64,000 nt of DNA from Nocardioides panzhihuensis (GTDB lineage Bacteria > Actinomycetota > Actinomycetes > Propionibacteriales > Nocardioidaceae): contig NZ_JACBZR010000001.1 in the NCBI RefSeq assembly GCF_013408335.1, forward strand, positions 4,193,501 to 4,257,500, in the 5' to 3' direction. Below the pieces are notes generated by a model, which was given only the letters and a program-made list of their open reading frames with translations, did not search any database and was not told the DNA's origin. The position numbers and the translations under genes were made by a program. Of this stretch, positions 52,522 to 60,213 are shown in pieces. How positions within the stretch are numbered: position 1 is the first letter of the stretch; every line of letters begins with the position of its first letter.

Positions 52522-53129
52522 TCCTCTTCCAACTGGCTCCTCCGCTGGAACCGTCACCCGAGGAGGGTCGCTCCTGGCTCCGGCGCGAGCTGGCCGACCC
52601 GGAGTACCACGAGCTCGACCTCGTCGAGCGGATCATGCGCTGGATCGAGCGCGCCCTGTCCGACGGCATCCCGTCCGCCGGGGACGTGCCGTGGGCGCAG
52701 ACCGTCGCCGCCATGGTCGTCTTCGCGGCGATCCTGATCGGGCTCGGCCTGCTGGTCTCTCGTGCCCGGCGCAGTCCCCGGGCGGCCCGCGACCGCAACG
52801 GGGACGTGCTCACCGACGAGTCGCTGTCGGCGGCCGCCCTCCGGGAGCGGGCCGAGGCTGCGTACGCCTCGGGGGACCATGGCGCCGCGGTGATCGACGG
52901 CTTCCGGGCGCTGGCCAGGCGTCAGGTCGAGCGCGGCCGGCTCGCGGAGGACCTCGGGCTGACCGCCGCCGAGGTCGCGGCGAGCCTGGAGCGGGAGATG
53001 TCGCTCGAGGGCCGGGCCGGCAGCGCCGCGGAGCTGTTCAACGAGGTGCTCTACGGCAACCACCCCGCCACACGTGAGCAGGCCGAGGGCGTGCTGAATC
53101 TCGAGCAGGAGCTGGCGGTGAGCCGATGA
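52518..53129 (+). CDS. DUF4129 domain protein
   Basis: 203 residues with one membrane segment (about 55-77) and a cytosolic C-terminal DUF4129 region (ALRERAEAAYASGDHGAAVIDGFRALARRQVERG). DUF4129 also occurs fused to transglutaminase-like proteins and is a standard member of moxR/DUF58 operons. Overlaps both neighbours by 4 nt, so it is translationally coupled. Molecular role unknown. Confidence 0.8.
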   Translation: MILFQLAPPLEPSPEEGRSWLRRELADPEYHELDLVERIMRWIERALSDGIPSAGDVPWAQTVAAMVVFAAILIGLGLLVSRARRSPRAARDRNGDVLTDESLSAAALRERAEAAYASGDHGAAVIDGFRALARRQVERGRLAEDLGLTAAEVAASLEREMSLEGRAGSAAELFNEVLYGNHPATREQAEGVLNLEQELAVSR

Positions 53130-54295
53130 GCATCCCGACCGACGACGAGGTCTCGACAGACCCGGTTACCGGCCCGACCACCGGCCCGGCCACGGGCTCG
53201 GCCGGCTGGTTCCGCCGGCACCGTCCGTTGCTGGCTGTCGCGCTGGCCTTCGTGGTCGCGGTCACGCTGGCATACCTCGCGACTCCGAAGGGCCAGGAGT
53301 CCTATGCGCCCTACGACCCGGAGAGCCCCGATCCCGACGGCACCCGGGCGCTGGTCCGGGTGCTCGAGGAGCACGGGGTCGAGGTCGACGTCGTCCGGTC
53401 CGCCGAGCGCCTGGAGAGCGCCGAGATCGGGCAGGACACGACGGTCCTCGTGACCGGGACCGACGCGCTCGGCGAGGACACCGCCTCCAGGCTGCGGGAG
53501 CGCACCGACGACGCCGACCTGATCCTCTCCGACCCGCCGCCCTACGTCTCGGCGATGCTCGACATCCCCTACGCGCTCTCCCAGACGCCCGAGACGATCG
53601 AGGCGGACTGCGACGACCCGCGCTGGGAGGGGCTCAGCATCCAGGCCGACGCGGTCACCGCGTACGACGCCGGCTCCTGCTTCCCGCACGAGACCGGTGC
53701 GGTGCTCGCTCCCGCCGACGGGCTCACCGTCTGGGGTGCACCGCAGGTGCTGACCAACGACCAGATCCTGCGGGCGGACAACGCCGCGGTGGCGCTTCGG
53801 CTGCTGGGCGGCAGCGACCGCCTGGTCTGGTACATCCCCTCCTTCGACGACCTCGCCCCCGACGAGACCCACTCCGCCGGGTCGCTGCTGCCGCCCTGGA
53901 TCAAACCGGCCCTGTGGATCCTGCTGCTCGCGGTCGTGGCCTTCGCGCTCGCCCGCGGGCGACGGCTGGGACCGCTGGCGGTGGAGCCGCTGCCGGTCCA
54001 TGTCCGCGCCGCGGAGACGACCCGCAGCCTGGGCCGGCTCTACCGCCGCTCCGGCGACCGCACCCACGCAGCGACGACGCTGCGGCACGCCGCCCGCGCC
54101 CGCCTCGCCCGGCGGCTGCGGCTGGACCGGGATGCCACCACGGAGGCCGTCGTACGCGCCGTCGTCCATCGCACCGGACGGCCCGACCTCGAGGTCTCCG
54201 CGCTGCTCACCGGCTCTCCGATCGAGAACGACCAGGACCTGATCACGCTGGCCAACGCGCTGGCTGCCCTTGAGGAAGAGGTACGACACCCATGA
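53126..54295 (+). CDS. DUF4350 domain protein, membrane-bound
   Basis: 389 residues: a membrane segment near residues 33-50 (LLAVALAFVVAVTLAYLA), an extracytoplasmic alpha/beta region (YDPESPDPDGTRALVRVLEE...GVEVDVV, the DUF4350 GIFT-like part), a second membrane segment near 255-278 and a basic cytosolic tail. Equivalent proteins sit between DUF4129 and MoxR in mycobacteria. Overlaps moxR by 4 nt. Confidence 0.8.
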   Translation: MSIPTDDEVSTDPVTGPTTGPATGSAGWFRRHRPLLAVALAFVVAVTLAYLATPKGQESYAPYDPESPDPDGTRALVRVLEEHGVEVDVVRSAERLESAEIGQDTTVLVTGTDALGEDTASRLRERTDDADLILSDPPPYVSAMLDIPYALSQTPETIEADCDDPRWEGLSIQADAVTAYDAGSCFPHETGAVLAPADGLTVWGAPQVLTNDQILRADNAAVALRLLGGSDRLVWYIPSFDDLAPDETHSAGSLLPPWIKPALWILLLAVVAFALARGRRLGPLAVEPLPVHVRAAETTRSLGRLYRRSGDRTHAATTLRHAARARLARRLRLDRDATTEAVVRAVVHRTGRPDLEVSALLTGSPIENDQDLITLANALAALEEEVRHP

Positions 54296-55275
54296 CCCAA
54301 TCCGAGACCATCCCCTACGTGTCGCCCGACGCCGCGCGCGAGCGCCTCACCGCGGTCCGGGCCGAGGTCGCCAAGGCGGTCGTCGGGCAGGACGCCGCGG
54401 TCTCCGGGCTGCTGGTCGCGCTGGTGTGCGGCGGCCACGTGCTCATGGAGGGCGTGCCCGGCACCGCCAAGACCCTGCTGGTGCGGTCGCTGTCGGCGGC
54501 GCTCTCCGTGGAGACCCGGCGGGTGCAGTTCACCCCCGACCTGATGCCCGGTGACATCACCGGTTCGATGGTGGTCGAGTCCTCCCACGGCTCGCTGACG
54601 TTCCGGGAAGGACCGGTTTTCACCAACCTGCTCCTCGCCGACGAGATCAACCGCACCCCGCCGAAGACACAGTCGGCGCTGCTCGAGGCGATGGAGGAGG
54701 GGCAGGTCTCGGTCGACGGGGTCACCCGGCCGCTGCCGAAGCCGTTCCTGGTGGCCGCGACCCAGAACCCCATCGAGTACGAGGGCGTCTACCCGCTCCC
54801 CGAGGCGCAGCTGGACCGGTTCCTGCTCAAGGTCGTCCTGCCGGTGCCCGAGCGCTCCGACGAGGTGCAGATCCTCACCCGCCACGCTTCCGGCTTCGAC
54901 CCGCGCGACGTCGCCGCGGCCGGGGTCACGGCAGTGGCCTCAGGCGCCGACATCGAGGCCGCCCGCCAGCTGGTCGGGTCGGTCCAGGTCTCCCCCGAGG
55001 TCACCGGCTACATCGTCGACATCGCCCGGGCGACCCGGGAGTCCCCGTCGCTGTCGGCCGGGGTGTCGCCGCGTGGCGCCACCGCGCTGCTCCGCGCAGC
55101 GCGTGCCTGGGCATGGCTCGCGGGTCGTGACTTCGTCACCCCCGACGACGTGAAGTCGCTGTCCCACGCAGCCCTCGCCCATCGTCTGGCCCTGCGCCCC
55201 GAGGCCGAGCTCGAGGGCGTCCAGGTGTCCCAGGTCCTCTCCTCCGCCATCGGCGCCGTCCCCGTCCCCCGATGA
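54292..55275 (+). CDS. MoxR-family AAA+ ATPase
   Basis: 327-residue chaperone-like AAA+ protein thought to activate or insert metal into partner proteins carrying vWA-like domains. Walker A GVPGTAKTL, Walker B LLADEINRTPPKTQ, sensor 1 ATQNPIEYEG, arginine finger LDRFLLK and the C-terminal lid (SPRGATALLRAARAWA). Its likely partner is the DUF58 protein encoded next, 85 nt downstream. Confidence 0.92.
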   Translation: MTQSETIPYVSPDAARERLTAVRAEVAKAVVGQDAAVSGLLVALVCGGHVLMEGVPGTAKTLLVRSLSAALSVETRRVQFTPDLMPGDITGSMVVESSHGSLTFREGPVFTNLLLADEINRTPPKTQSALLEAMEEGQVSVDGVTRPLPKPFLVAATQNPIEYEGVYPLPEAQLDRFLLKVVLPVPERSDEVQILTRHASGFDPRDVAAAGVTAVASGADIEAARQLVGSVQVSPEVTGYIVDIARATRESPSLSAGVSPRGATALLRAARAWAWLAGRDFVTPDDVKSLSHAALAHRLALRPEAELEGVQVSQVLSSAIGAVPVPR

Positions 55276-55282
55276 CCATGCC

Positions 55283-55345
55283 CCGAGAAGTCATCTTCTG
55301 GCGCCGAGAAGTCGGTCTCTGGGCTCGAGACGTCAGTTCTTCCGG
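55283..55345 (+). repeat. Three degenerate ~21-bp repeats between moxR and DUF58
   Basis: Units starting at 55283, 55304 and about 55324 share (C)CGAGAAGTC or CGAGACGTC followed by a TTCT/CTCT and GG block. The first can fold (AGAAG/CTTCT). They occupy most of the gap between two otherwise tightly linked genes. Confidence 0.55.
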
Positions 55346-55360
55346 GTCGAGGCGGCGCTG

Positions 55361-56662
55361 ATGGCGATCACCTGGCGCGTCGCGCTGCTCATGCTGGCCG
55401 GCATCATCCCGGTCGTCCTGCGCCCGGCGGCGGGCACCGCTGCGATCTGGATCGTGCTCGTGGTCGTGCTGGTGCTGGCCGATGTGCTCCTGGCCCCGAA
55501 GCCGACGGCCCTGGAGATCAGCCGGAAGCCGCTCGGCGGGATCCGGCTGGGCGACTCGACGGCCTCGGAGCTGGTTATCCGCTCCCCCGATCGGCGCGTC
55601 AGAGCAGTGGTGCGCGACGCGTGGCAGCCCACCGCCGGCGCGACTGGCAACCGGCACCGGATCCGGCTCGATCGAGGCGACAGCACCAGGCTGCGTACGC
55701 CGCTGCGGCCGCGCCGCCGCGGAGACCTGCGCGCACTGGGTGTGACGGTCAGATGTTTCGGGCCGCTCGGCCTGGGCGCACGGCAGAGCACGCGCCCGGT
55801 CGACGGCTCGGTTCGGGTCCTGCCGGCGTTCGAGTCTCGCAAGCACCTCCCGTCCCGGCTTCAGCGTCTTCGTGAGCTCGACGGCCGGGCCGCGGTGCGG
55901 GTGCGCGGGCAGGGGACGGAGTTCGATTCGCTGCGGGAGTATGTCCGAGGCGACGACGTACGCTCCATCGACTGGCGCACCACCGCCCGCTCCCGCACCG
56001 TCGTGGTCCGCACCTGGCAGCCGGAGCGCGACCGCCGCGTCGTGCTGGTGCTCGACACGTCCCGCACCTCGGCCGCCCGGGTCGAGGGCGCCGCCGGCGG
56101 GGTGCCGCGGCTCGACTCGGCGATGGATGCCGGGCTCCTGCTCGCCGCCATCGCCTCCCGGGCCGGCGACCGGATCGACTTCATCGCCGGTGACCTGCGC
56201 GTCCGCTCCCGGGTCCGGCTCGCCGGACAGCGCGACGTCACCCAGCGTCTGCAGGAGGCGATGGCCGACCTCGAGCCGGTCATCGCCGAGGCCGACTGGT
56301 CCAACCTCGCCGGCGCGGTCGCGGGCCTCGGTCGCCACCGCGCGCTCGTGGCCCTGCTGACTCCCCTCGACCCGCACGCGATCGAGGAGTCGCTCCTGCC
56401 CGTCCTGCCGGTCCTGACCCAGCATCACCGCGTCGTCCTCGCCTCCGTCCGCGACCCCGAGCTCGAGGCAACCGCGGCCGCGCGGGACACCCTCGAAGAT
56501 GTCTACGCCGCGGCCGCCGCCGAGCAGACCCTCCGCCGCCGCGAGCACACCGCCGCCATGCTCCGCACCCTGGGCGTCGACATCGTCGACGCCGACGCCG
56601 AGTCCCTCCCGCCTGCTCTCGCCGACCACTACCTGCAGCTCAAGGCCACCGGTCAGCTCTGA
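55361..56662 (+). CDS. DUF58 (vWA-like) protein
   Basis: 433 residues. Two N-terminal hydrophobic segments (LLMLAGIIPVVLRP and TAAIWIVLVVVLVLADVLL) anchor it; the conserved DUF58 motif EYVRGDDVRSIDWR follows, then a vWA-like fold with VVLVLDTSRT in place of the MIDAS DxSxS. Partner of MoxR in known systems of cell-envelope or stress function. GAGG lies 9 nt before the ATG. It would be followed by spoIIM in M. tuberculosis (Rv3692-Rv3695 order); here a minus-strand island comes first. Confidence 0.9.
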   Translation: MAITWRVALLMLAGIIPVVLRPAAGTAAIWIVLVVVLVLADVLLAPKPTALEISRKPLGGIRLGDSTASELVIRSPDRRVRAVVRDAWQPTAGATGNRHRIRLDRGDSTRLRTPLRPRRRGDLRALGVTVRCFGPLGLGARQSTRPVDGSVRVLPAFESRKHLPSRLQRLRELDGRAAVRVRGQGTEFDSLREYVRGDDVRSIDWRTTARSRTVVVRTWQPERDRRVVLVLDTSRTSAARVEGAAGGVPRLDSAMDAGLLLAAIASRAGDRIDFIAGDLRVRSRVRLAGQRDVTQRLQEAMADLEPVIAEADWSNLAGAVAGLGRHRALVALLTPLDPHAIEESLLPVLPVLTQHHRVVLASVRDPELEATAAARDTLEDVYAAAAAEQTLRRREHTAAMLRTLGVDIVDADAESLPPALADHYLQLKATGQL

Positions 56663-57127
56663 TCAGTCGAGCAGACGGAGGTCGAACCGGTCAGCAACTG
56701 CTGCGTGAAGGTCGAAGCCAGGGATGAGGTAGACGACGACGCTCTGGCATTCGTCCGCGAGGGAGACGAGATATCGACTCCCCTGCCAGAACTCAGCCGA
56801 AAAGGCATACGGCGCGACCTGGACGAAGCTCTCCCATAGGCGGTCGTCCGCCGAGTCCACAAGGTTGGTCGTCGCATAGTCCTCAGACTCCACTTTTGTT
56901 CCCTTGAGCGATCGCAGGAAGGCTCGGCAATCGACGACTTCAGGCGGCGCCTCCACGAGGGCCGGCATGTCGGTCTGGAACTCAGATCCATACGGTCTAA
57001 GCAGGTTTAGCAGCATGCGAACCCGGTCTCGCTGCTCGTCATCAGGCGCATCTGGCGGGTACTCGACCACGTACGCCTTGGGCCTGTCCGCTCTCGATCT
57101 GCGCCACAGCGCCACTGGATCCCTCAC
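56663..57127 (-). CDS. Hypothetical protein, third gene of the XRE-AbiEii island
   Basis: 154 residues, no family recognised. It starts with GTG at 57127 (RDPVALWRRSRADRPKAYVV) whose GTGA overlaps the stop of the broken AbiEii gene, so it was translated as part of that operon. Mixed alpha/beta composition with many Asp and Tyr, and a PGFDLHAAVADRFDLRLLD end; no signal peptide. Base composition is visibly less GC-rich than the moxR genes. It might be a third component of the toxin module or an unrelated passenger. Confidence 0.5.
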   Translation of the reverse strand: MRDPVALWRRSRADRPKAYVVEYPPDAPDDEQRDRVRMLLNLLRPYGSEFQTDMPALVEAPPEVVDCRAFLRSLKGTKVESEDYATTNLVDSADDRLWESFVQVAPYAFSAEFWQGSRYLVSLADECQSVVVYLIPGFDLHAAVADRFDLRLLD

Positions 57128-57650
57128 TCGCCTCGAAGCTCTTCGGACCATTCGTCGAAGAACGCCACCAGGTCGGGAACGGATTCCTCATCGATCGGAA
57201 ATTGCCGAGCGTTGATCTGGTTCACCATGCGCGCCATTTGACCGAATACGTCGCGGTCGAACCCTAGATCCCGCTCGGCCGCCAGCTCAAGCAGTTTCGG
57301 CCTTCCGAACCGTCGAGCCAGGGTGAACACGTCGACGAAGTCACGCGGCGCCGCACGGCCGAAGAGTGCCAGCGTCTTACGTCCAGCGTTCTCCTCGAGG
57401 CCGATCGTGGGCCCCAAGAACGTCACCGTAGGGGGAAGCAGGAGGCTGGCATCGATGCCGAGGTCGACCTCGATCTTGTCGACGGCGGCGATCACAGAGA
57501 GTCGTACGAACTCGTCGGTCACACGCTCAACCGCCCCAACGCGATGAGCGCGGCACCGCCCGCGAGCAGAAATCCTTCGGACTCGGGGAGATCGAAGAAG
57601 GTGCGGGCAACATCTTCCTGGAACGCGGTGATGAATCCTGTCGCGCCCAC
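57124..57650 (-). pseudogene. AbiEii/AbiGii-type nucleotidyltransferase toxin, frameshifted and internally deleted
   Basis: The frame starting at GTG 57650, 2 nt after the XRE stop, encodes a correct AbiEii N-terminus (AFQEDVARTFFDLPESEGF then LLAGGAALIALG, nucleotidyltransferase motif I) but stops at 57519. The remaining protein continues in another frame from about 57550: TDEFVRLSV, DKIEVDLG, KTLALFGRAAPRDFVDVFTL, RRFGRPKLLELAAE, ending EELRGE at 57124. Compared with the family pattern, roughly 35-40 residues carrying the catalytic DLD motif are missing at the junction. The toxin is therefore almost certainly inactive. Confidence 0.75.
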
Positions 57651-57652
57651 GT

Positions 57653-58219
57653 CTACGCAACATCCCGGAAGTCCGAGACCGCGCCCTGCCAGGCCTGACG
57701 GATCTCGGGCGGCACGAACATGTCATCCCACATCTCGACGAGCTGGCCGCCGTCGACATAGTCGACAAGGACCGAAGGGGTCGCCTCGAGCATGAGCATT
57801 CGATAGGCGAGGGCCCGGTCGTTCCAGTCGGCCAGGTCGAACGTTCCGCCTCCATCAGACCAGTGGACGCTGTGCGGCAAGGTCACCGTCGCAGTGGCGC
57901 GTTCGGGTTCGAGGCGCCACAGCCGGTTTGGTACCGCCATCGGTCGGCCGATCCGGCTCATCACGGTCCGGAACGAGACCAACCCGCTCGGCGTACGCAC
58001 CATCTCGATCGGGTCGGGTTCGTCGGAGACCTCGAGTCCGACGGCTCGCATCACGTCGGCGACCTTGCGGAGCTCGGCTCTGCCATGGCCGGCCTCGAGC
58101 TCGATGACGAACCGTCGCCCCACACCGGCCAGCTCCGCGAGCTCGGCCTGGGTCAGACCGAGACTCTTGCGCACACCGCGCACCAGCTCGCCGATCTCGC
58201 CCGGGGACATGGTTGCCAT
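57653..58219 (-). CDS. XRE-family helix-turn-helix regulator, partner of AbiEii remnant
   Basis: 188 residues. The N-terminal HTH (LVRGVRKSLGLTQAELAELA, then GVGRRFVIELEAGHGRAE) resembles HipB-type antitoxin regulators; residues ~85-188 form an uncharacterised domain (VPNRLWRLEPERATATVTLP, DWNDRALAYRMLMLEA, FVPPEIRQAWQ). It is directly upstream of the AbiEii remnant and so was probably the cognate antitoxin or autorepressor. TACGCT lies 6 nt before the ATG and a perfect inverted repeat covers its -35 region, so it is likely autoregulated. It appears intact. Confidence 0.75.
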   Translation of the reverse strand: MATMSPGEIGELVRGVRKSLGLTQAELAELAGVGRRFVIELEAGHGRAELRKVADVMRAVGLEVSDEPDPIEMVRTPSGLVSFRTVMSRIGRPMAVPNRLWRLEPERATATVTLPHSVHWSDGGGTFDLADWNDRALAYRMLMLEATPSVLVDYVDGGQLVEMWDDMFVPPEIRQAWQGAVSDFRDVA

Positions 58220-58258
58220 GCGTCCAGCGTACGCTCAGATGTTCCCGACTGGGAACAT
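58220..58258 (-). promoter_or_regulatory. XRE promoter: leaderless -10 plus inverted-repeat operator
   Basis: On the minus strand TACGCT (58231 to 58226), itself in the palindrome AGCGTACGCT, ends 6 nt before the ATG at 58219. Upstream, ATGTTCCC-GACT-GGGAACAT (58239-58258) is a perfect 8+8 inverted repeat covering about -20 to -40. This is where an autorepressor would block polymerase. Confidence 0.65.
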
Positions 58259-59254
58259 TCACGCCTGGGTGGCGACGCGATCCTCGAGCAGCCGCTCGTC
58301 GATGTCGCCCGTCTCGCCGCGAGAGGCGGCGGCGCAGCCGACGATGAAGACGTACGCGAAGAACGCGAGCTCGGCGAGGATGCCGATGCCGACGCGGGCC
58401 CAGGTGGGCAGGGGCGATGGGGTGACGAAGGCTTCGATGATGCCGGAGATCAGCAGCACGACGATGAGCCCGAGGGCGATGCCTCCGGCGGTGCGGCCCT
58501 CCCGGGCCATCGACTGACCGCGGGTCAGCGGCCCGGGGTCGATCCAGGACCAGAAGATCCGCAGCCCGACCGCGCCGGCGACGAAGACGGCGGTCAGCTC
58601 CAGCAGTCCGTGGGGCAGGATCAGGCCCCAGAACTGGCCGCCACGGTCGTGGCGGTGCATCAGGGTGCCGAGGATCGCCAGGTTGGCGATGTTCTGGAAC
58701 ATCGAGTAGATCACCGGCAGCCCGAGCACGCCCAGGGCGATGCAGATGAACGAGACCCAGACGTTGTTGACCCAGACCTGGGTGGCGAACGACGAGGCCG
58801 CGTGCTCGCTGTAGTAGCCCTCGATGTCGTGCTCGACGAGCTGCCTGACCTGCTCCGGGCCGAGCAGCGACTGCTCGACCTCCGGGTGGCGCAGCAGCCA
58901 CCAGATCATCACCGCGGTGACGACCGCGTTGGCCACCAACATCCCCAGCCACCACCAGCGCAGCCGGTAGAGCGCGGCCGGGAACCGATGGGTGAAGAAC
59001 CGCAGGAAGCCGGACCATGTGCTGGTCCGGGTGCCGGTGGTGCGGTTGCGCGCCGCTGCGAGCAGCACCGAGAGATGCTGGACCACCGTCGGGTCGGGGG
59101 CGTTGCTGCGTACGACCGAGAGCTGGGTGCTCACCCGTTGATAGAGCTCGACCAGCTCGTCGGCCTGAGCACCGCTCAGCCGGCGCTCGGCCAACAGCTC
59201 CTCGAGCCTGGTCCGGTCGGCCGCGGTCGCGGCCAGATACGCATCGAGATCCAC
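58259..59254 (-). CDS. Stage II sporulation protein M-like membrane protein (SpoIIM/DUF95)
   Basis: 331 residues. A cytosolic helical N-terminus (DLDAYLAATAADRTRLEELL) precedes about six hydrophobic segments; the conserved IEGYYSEHAASSFATQVWVN and LPHGLLELTAVFVAGAVGLR segments identify the SpoIIM/DUF95 family. In actinobacteria it accompanies MoxR, DUF58 and RDD genes and is not tied to sporulation. The start is GTG at 59254, leaderless by position of the TACGCT. The XRE operon follows 39 nt after its stop, on the same strand. Confidence 0.88.
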   Translation of the reverse strand: MDLDAYLAATAADRTRLEELLAERRLSGAQADELVELYQRVSTQLSVVRSNAPDPTVVQHLSVLLAAARNRTTGTRTSTWSGFLRFFTHRFPAALYRLRWWWLGMLVANAVVTAVMIWWLLRHPEVEQSLLGPEQVRQLVEHDIEGYYSEHAASSFATQVWVNNVWVSFICIALGVLGLPVIYSMFQNIANLAILGTLMHRHDRGGQFWGLILPHGLLELTAVFVAGAVGLRIFWSWIDPGPLTRGQSMAREGRTAGGIALGLIVVLLISGIIEAFVTPSPLPTWARVGIGILAELAFFAYVFIVGCAAASRGETGDIDERLLEDRVATQA

Positions 59255-59277
59255 GCCCGCAGCGTACGCTGACCGCC
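59255..59277. promoter_or_regulatory. 23-bp divergent gap with a palindromic -10 serving both strands
   Basis: AGCGTACGCT (59261-59270) is a perfect palindrome. On the plus strand TACGCT (59265-59270) lies 7 nt before the RDD gene ATG at 59278; on the minus strand TACGCT (59266 to 59261) lies 6 nt before the spoIIM GTG at 59254. Both genes would be leaderless, with start sites about 23 bp apart and their -35 regions inside each other's coding sequence. Confidence 0.65.
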
Positions 59278-60138
59278 ATGACCCTCGCGCCGCAATCGCC
59301 CGAGCGACGTCCCCAGGAGCAGCGCCTCCCCCAAGAACGTGAGCTGCTGACCGACGACGACCTCGTCACCGGCGACGCGGTCGCCCTCGACCTGCCGGCG
59401 GCCGGGCTGGGGATGCGGCTGCTCTCAGGCCTCATCGACGTGCTGGTGACCTGCGTCCTGCTGGTGGTCTTCCTGATCCTCTTCATGACCGCGACGTTCG
59501 ACACCGACGAGGCGCTCGCCTGGGCCGCCTACATCGCGGCGACCGCCGCGGTCCTGGTCGTCCTCCCGACGGCCATCGAGACGCTCACCCGCGGCCGATC
59601 ACTCGGCAAGCTGACGCTCGGGCTGCGCACGGTGCGGGACGACGGCGGCGCGATCAGCTTCCACCATGCGTTCGTTCGCGCCTTGGTCGGCGTCGTCGAG
59701 ATCTACGGCACCAGCGGTGCCGCTGCCCTGATCACGGCGATGATCCACCCCCGCGGCAAGCGCCTCGGCGACATCGCAGCCGGGACCTACGTCATCCGTG
59801 TCCGGGTTCCACTGAGCCCTCCGGCCCCGGTCCAGATGCCTCCCCCGCTCGCCGCCTGGGCCTCCCGGGCAGACGTTGCCGCGCTCCCTGTCGGCCTGAG
59901 CCTGGCGGTGCGCCGGTTCCTCTCCGGCGAGGTCGGCACGTACACCGACCCGGAGCGCCGCCACGCGCTCGCCGAGCGCCTGGCGACCCAGGTGCAGACC
60001 TACGTCGCCCCTGGCCCGCCCCCGGGCACGCCGCCCGAGGCCTACCTGGCCGCAGTGCTCGCGTCCCGCCGCGACCGGGACGCCGCCCGCCTGGCCCGCG
60101 ACAACGACCTTCGTACTCGTCTGACGTCGCGAAGCTAG
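59278..60138 (+). CDS. RDD-family membrane protein
   Basis: 286 residues. The RDD domain covers about residues 40-180: GLGMRLLSGLIDVLVTC (the R and D of the name), two to three membrane helices, RGRSLGKLTLGLRTV and HPRGKRLGDIAAGTYV. The C-terminal ~100 residues are cytosolic and charged. Some RDD proteins act as Na+(Li+,K+)/H+ antiporters, most are uncharacterised. Divergent from spoIIM; convergent with the gene at 60207, sharing a 24-bp hairpin. Confidence 0.88.
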   Translation: MTLAPQSPERRPQEQRLPQERELLTDDDLVTGDAVALDLPAAGLGMRLLSGLIDVLVTCVLLVVFLILFMTATFDTDEALAWAAYIAATAAVLVVLPTAIETLTRGRSLGKLTLGLRTVRDDGGAISFHHAFVRALVGVVEIYGTSGAAALITAMIHPRGKRLGDIAAGTYVIRVRVPLSPPAPVQMPPPLAAWASRADVAALPVGLSLAVRRFLSGEVGTYTDPERRHALAERLATQVQTYVAPGPPPGTPPEAYLAAVLASRRDRDAARLARDNDLRTRLTSRS

Positions 60139-60146
60139 GGGTCGAC

Positions 60147-60213
60147 GGGGTAGTCCGGTAGCGAACTGCCTATTACTCGCCGGTATATGGGCAGTTCGCT
60201 ACCGGACTACCCC
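60147..60213. terminator. 24-bp perfect inverted repeat, bidirectional terminator or mobile hairpin
   Basis: Arms 60147-60170 and 60190-60213 match perfectly; the 19-nt loop holds TACTCGCC and TATGGG straddles its end. It lies between convergent genes and its right arm covers the last codons and stop of the minus-strand gene. A related loop occurs in the hairpin at 6662-6732. Confidence 0.85.
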
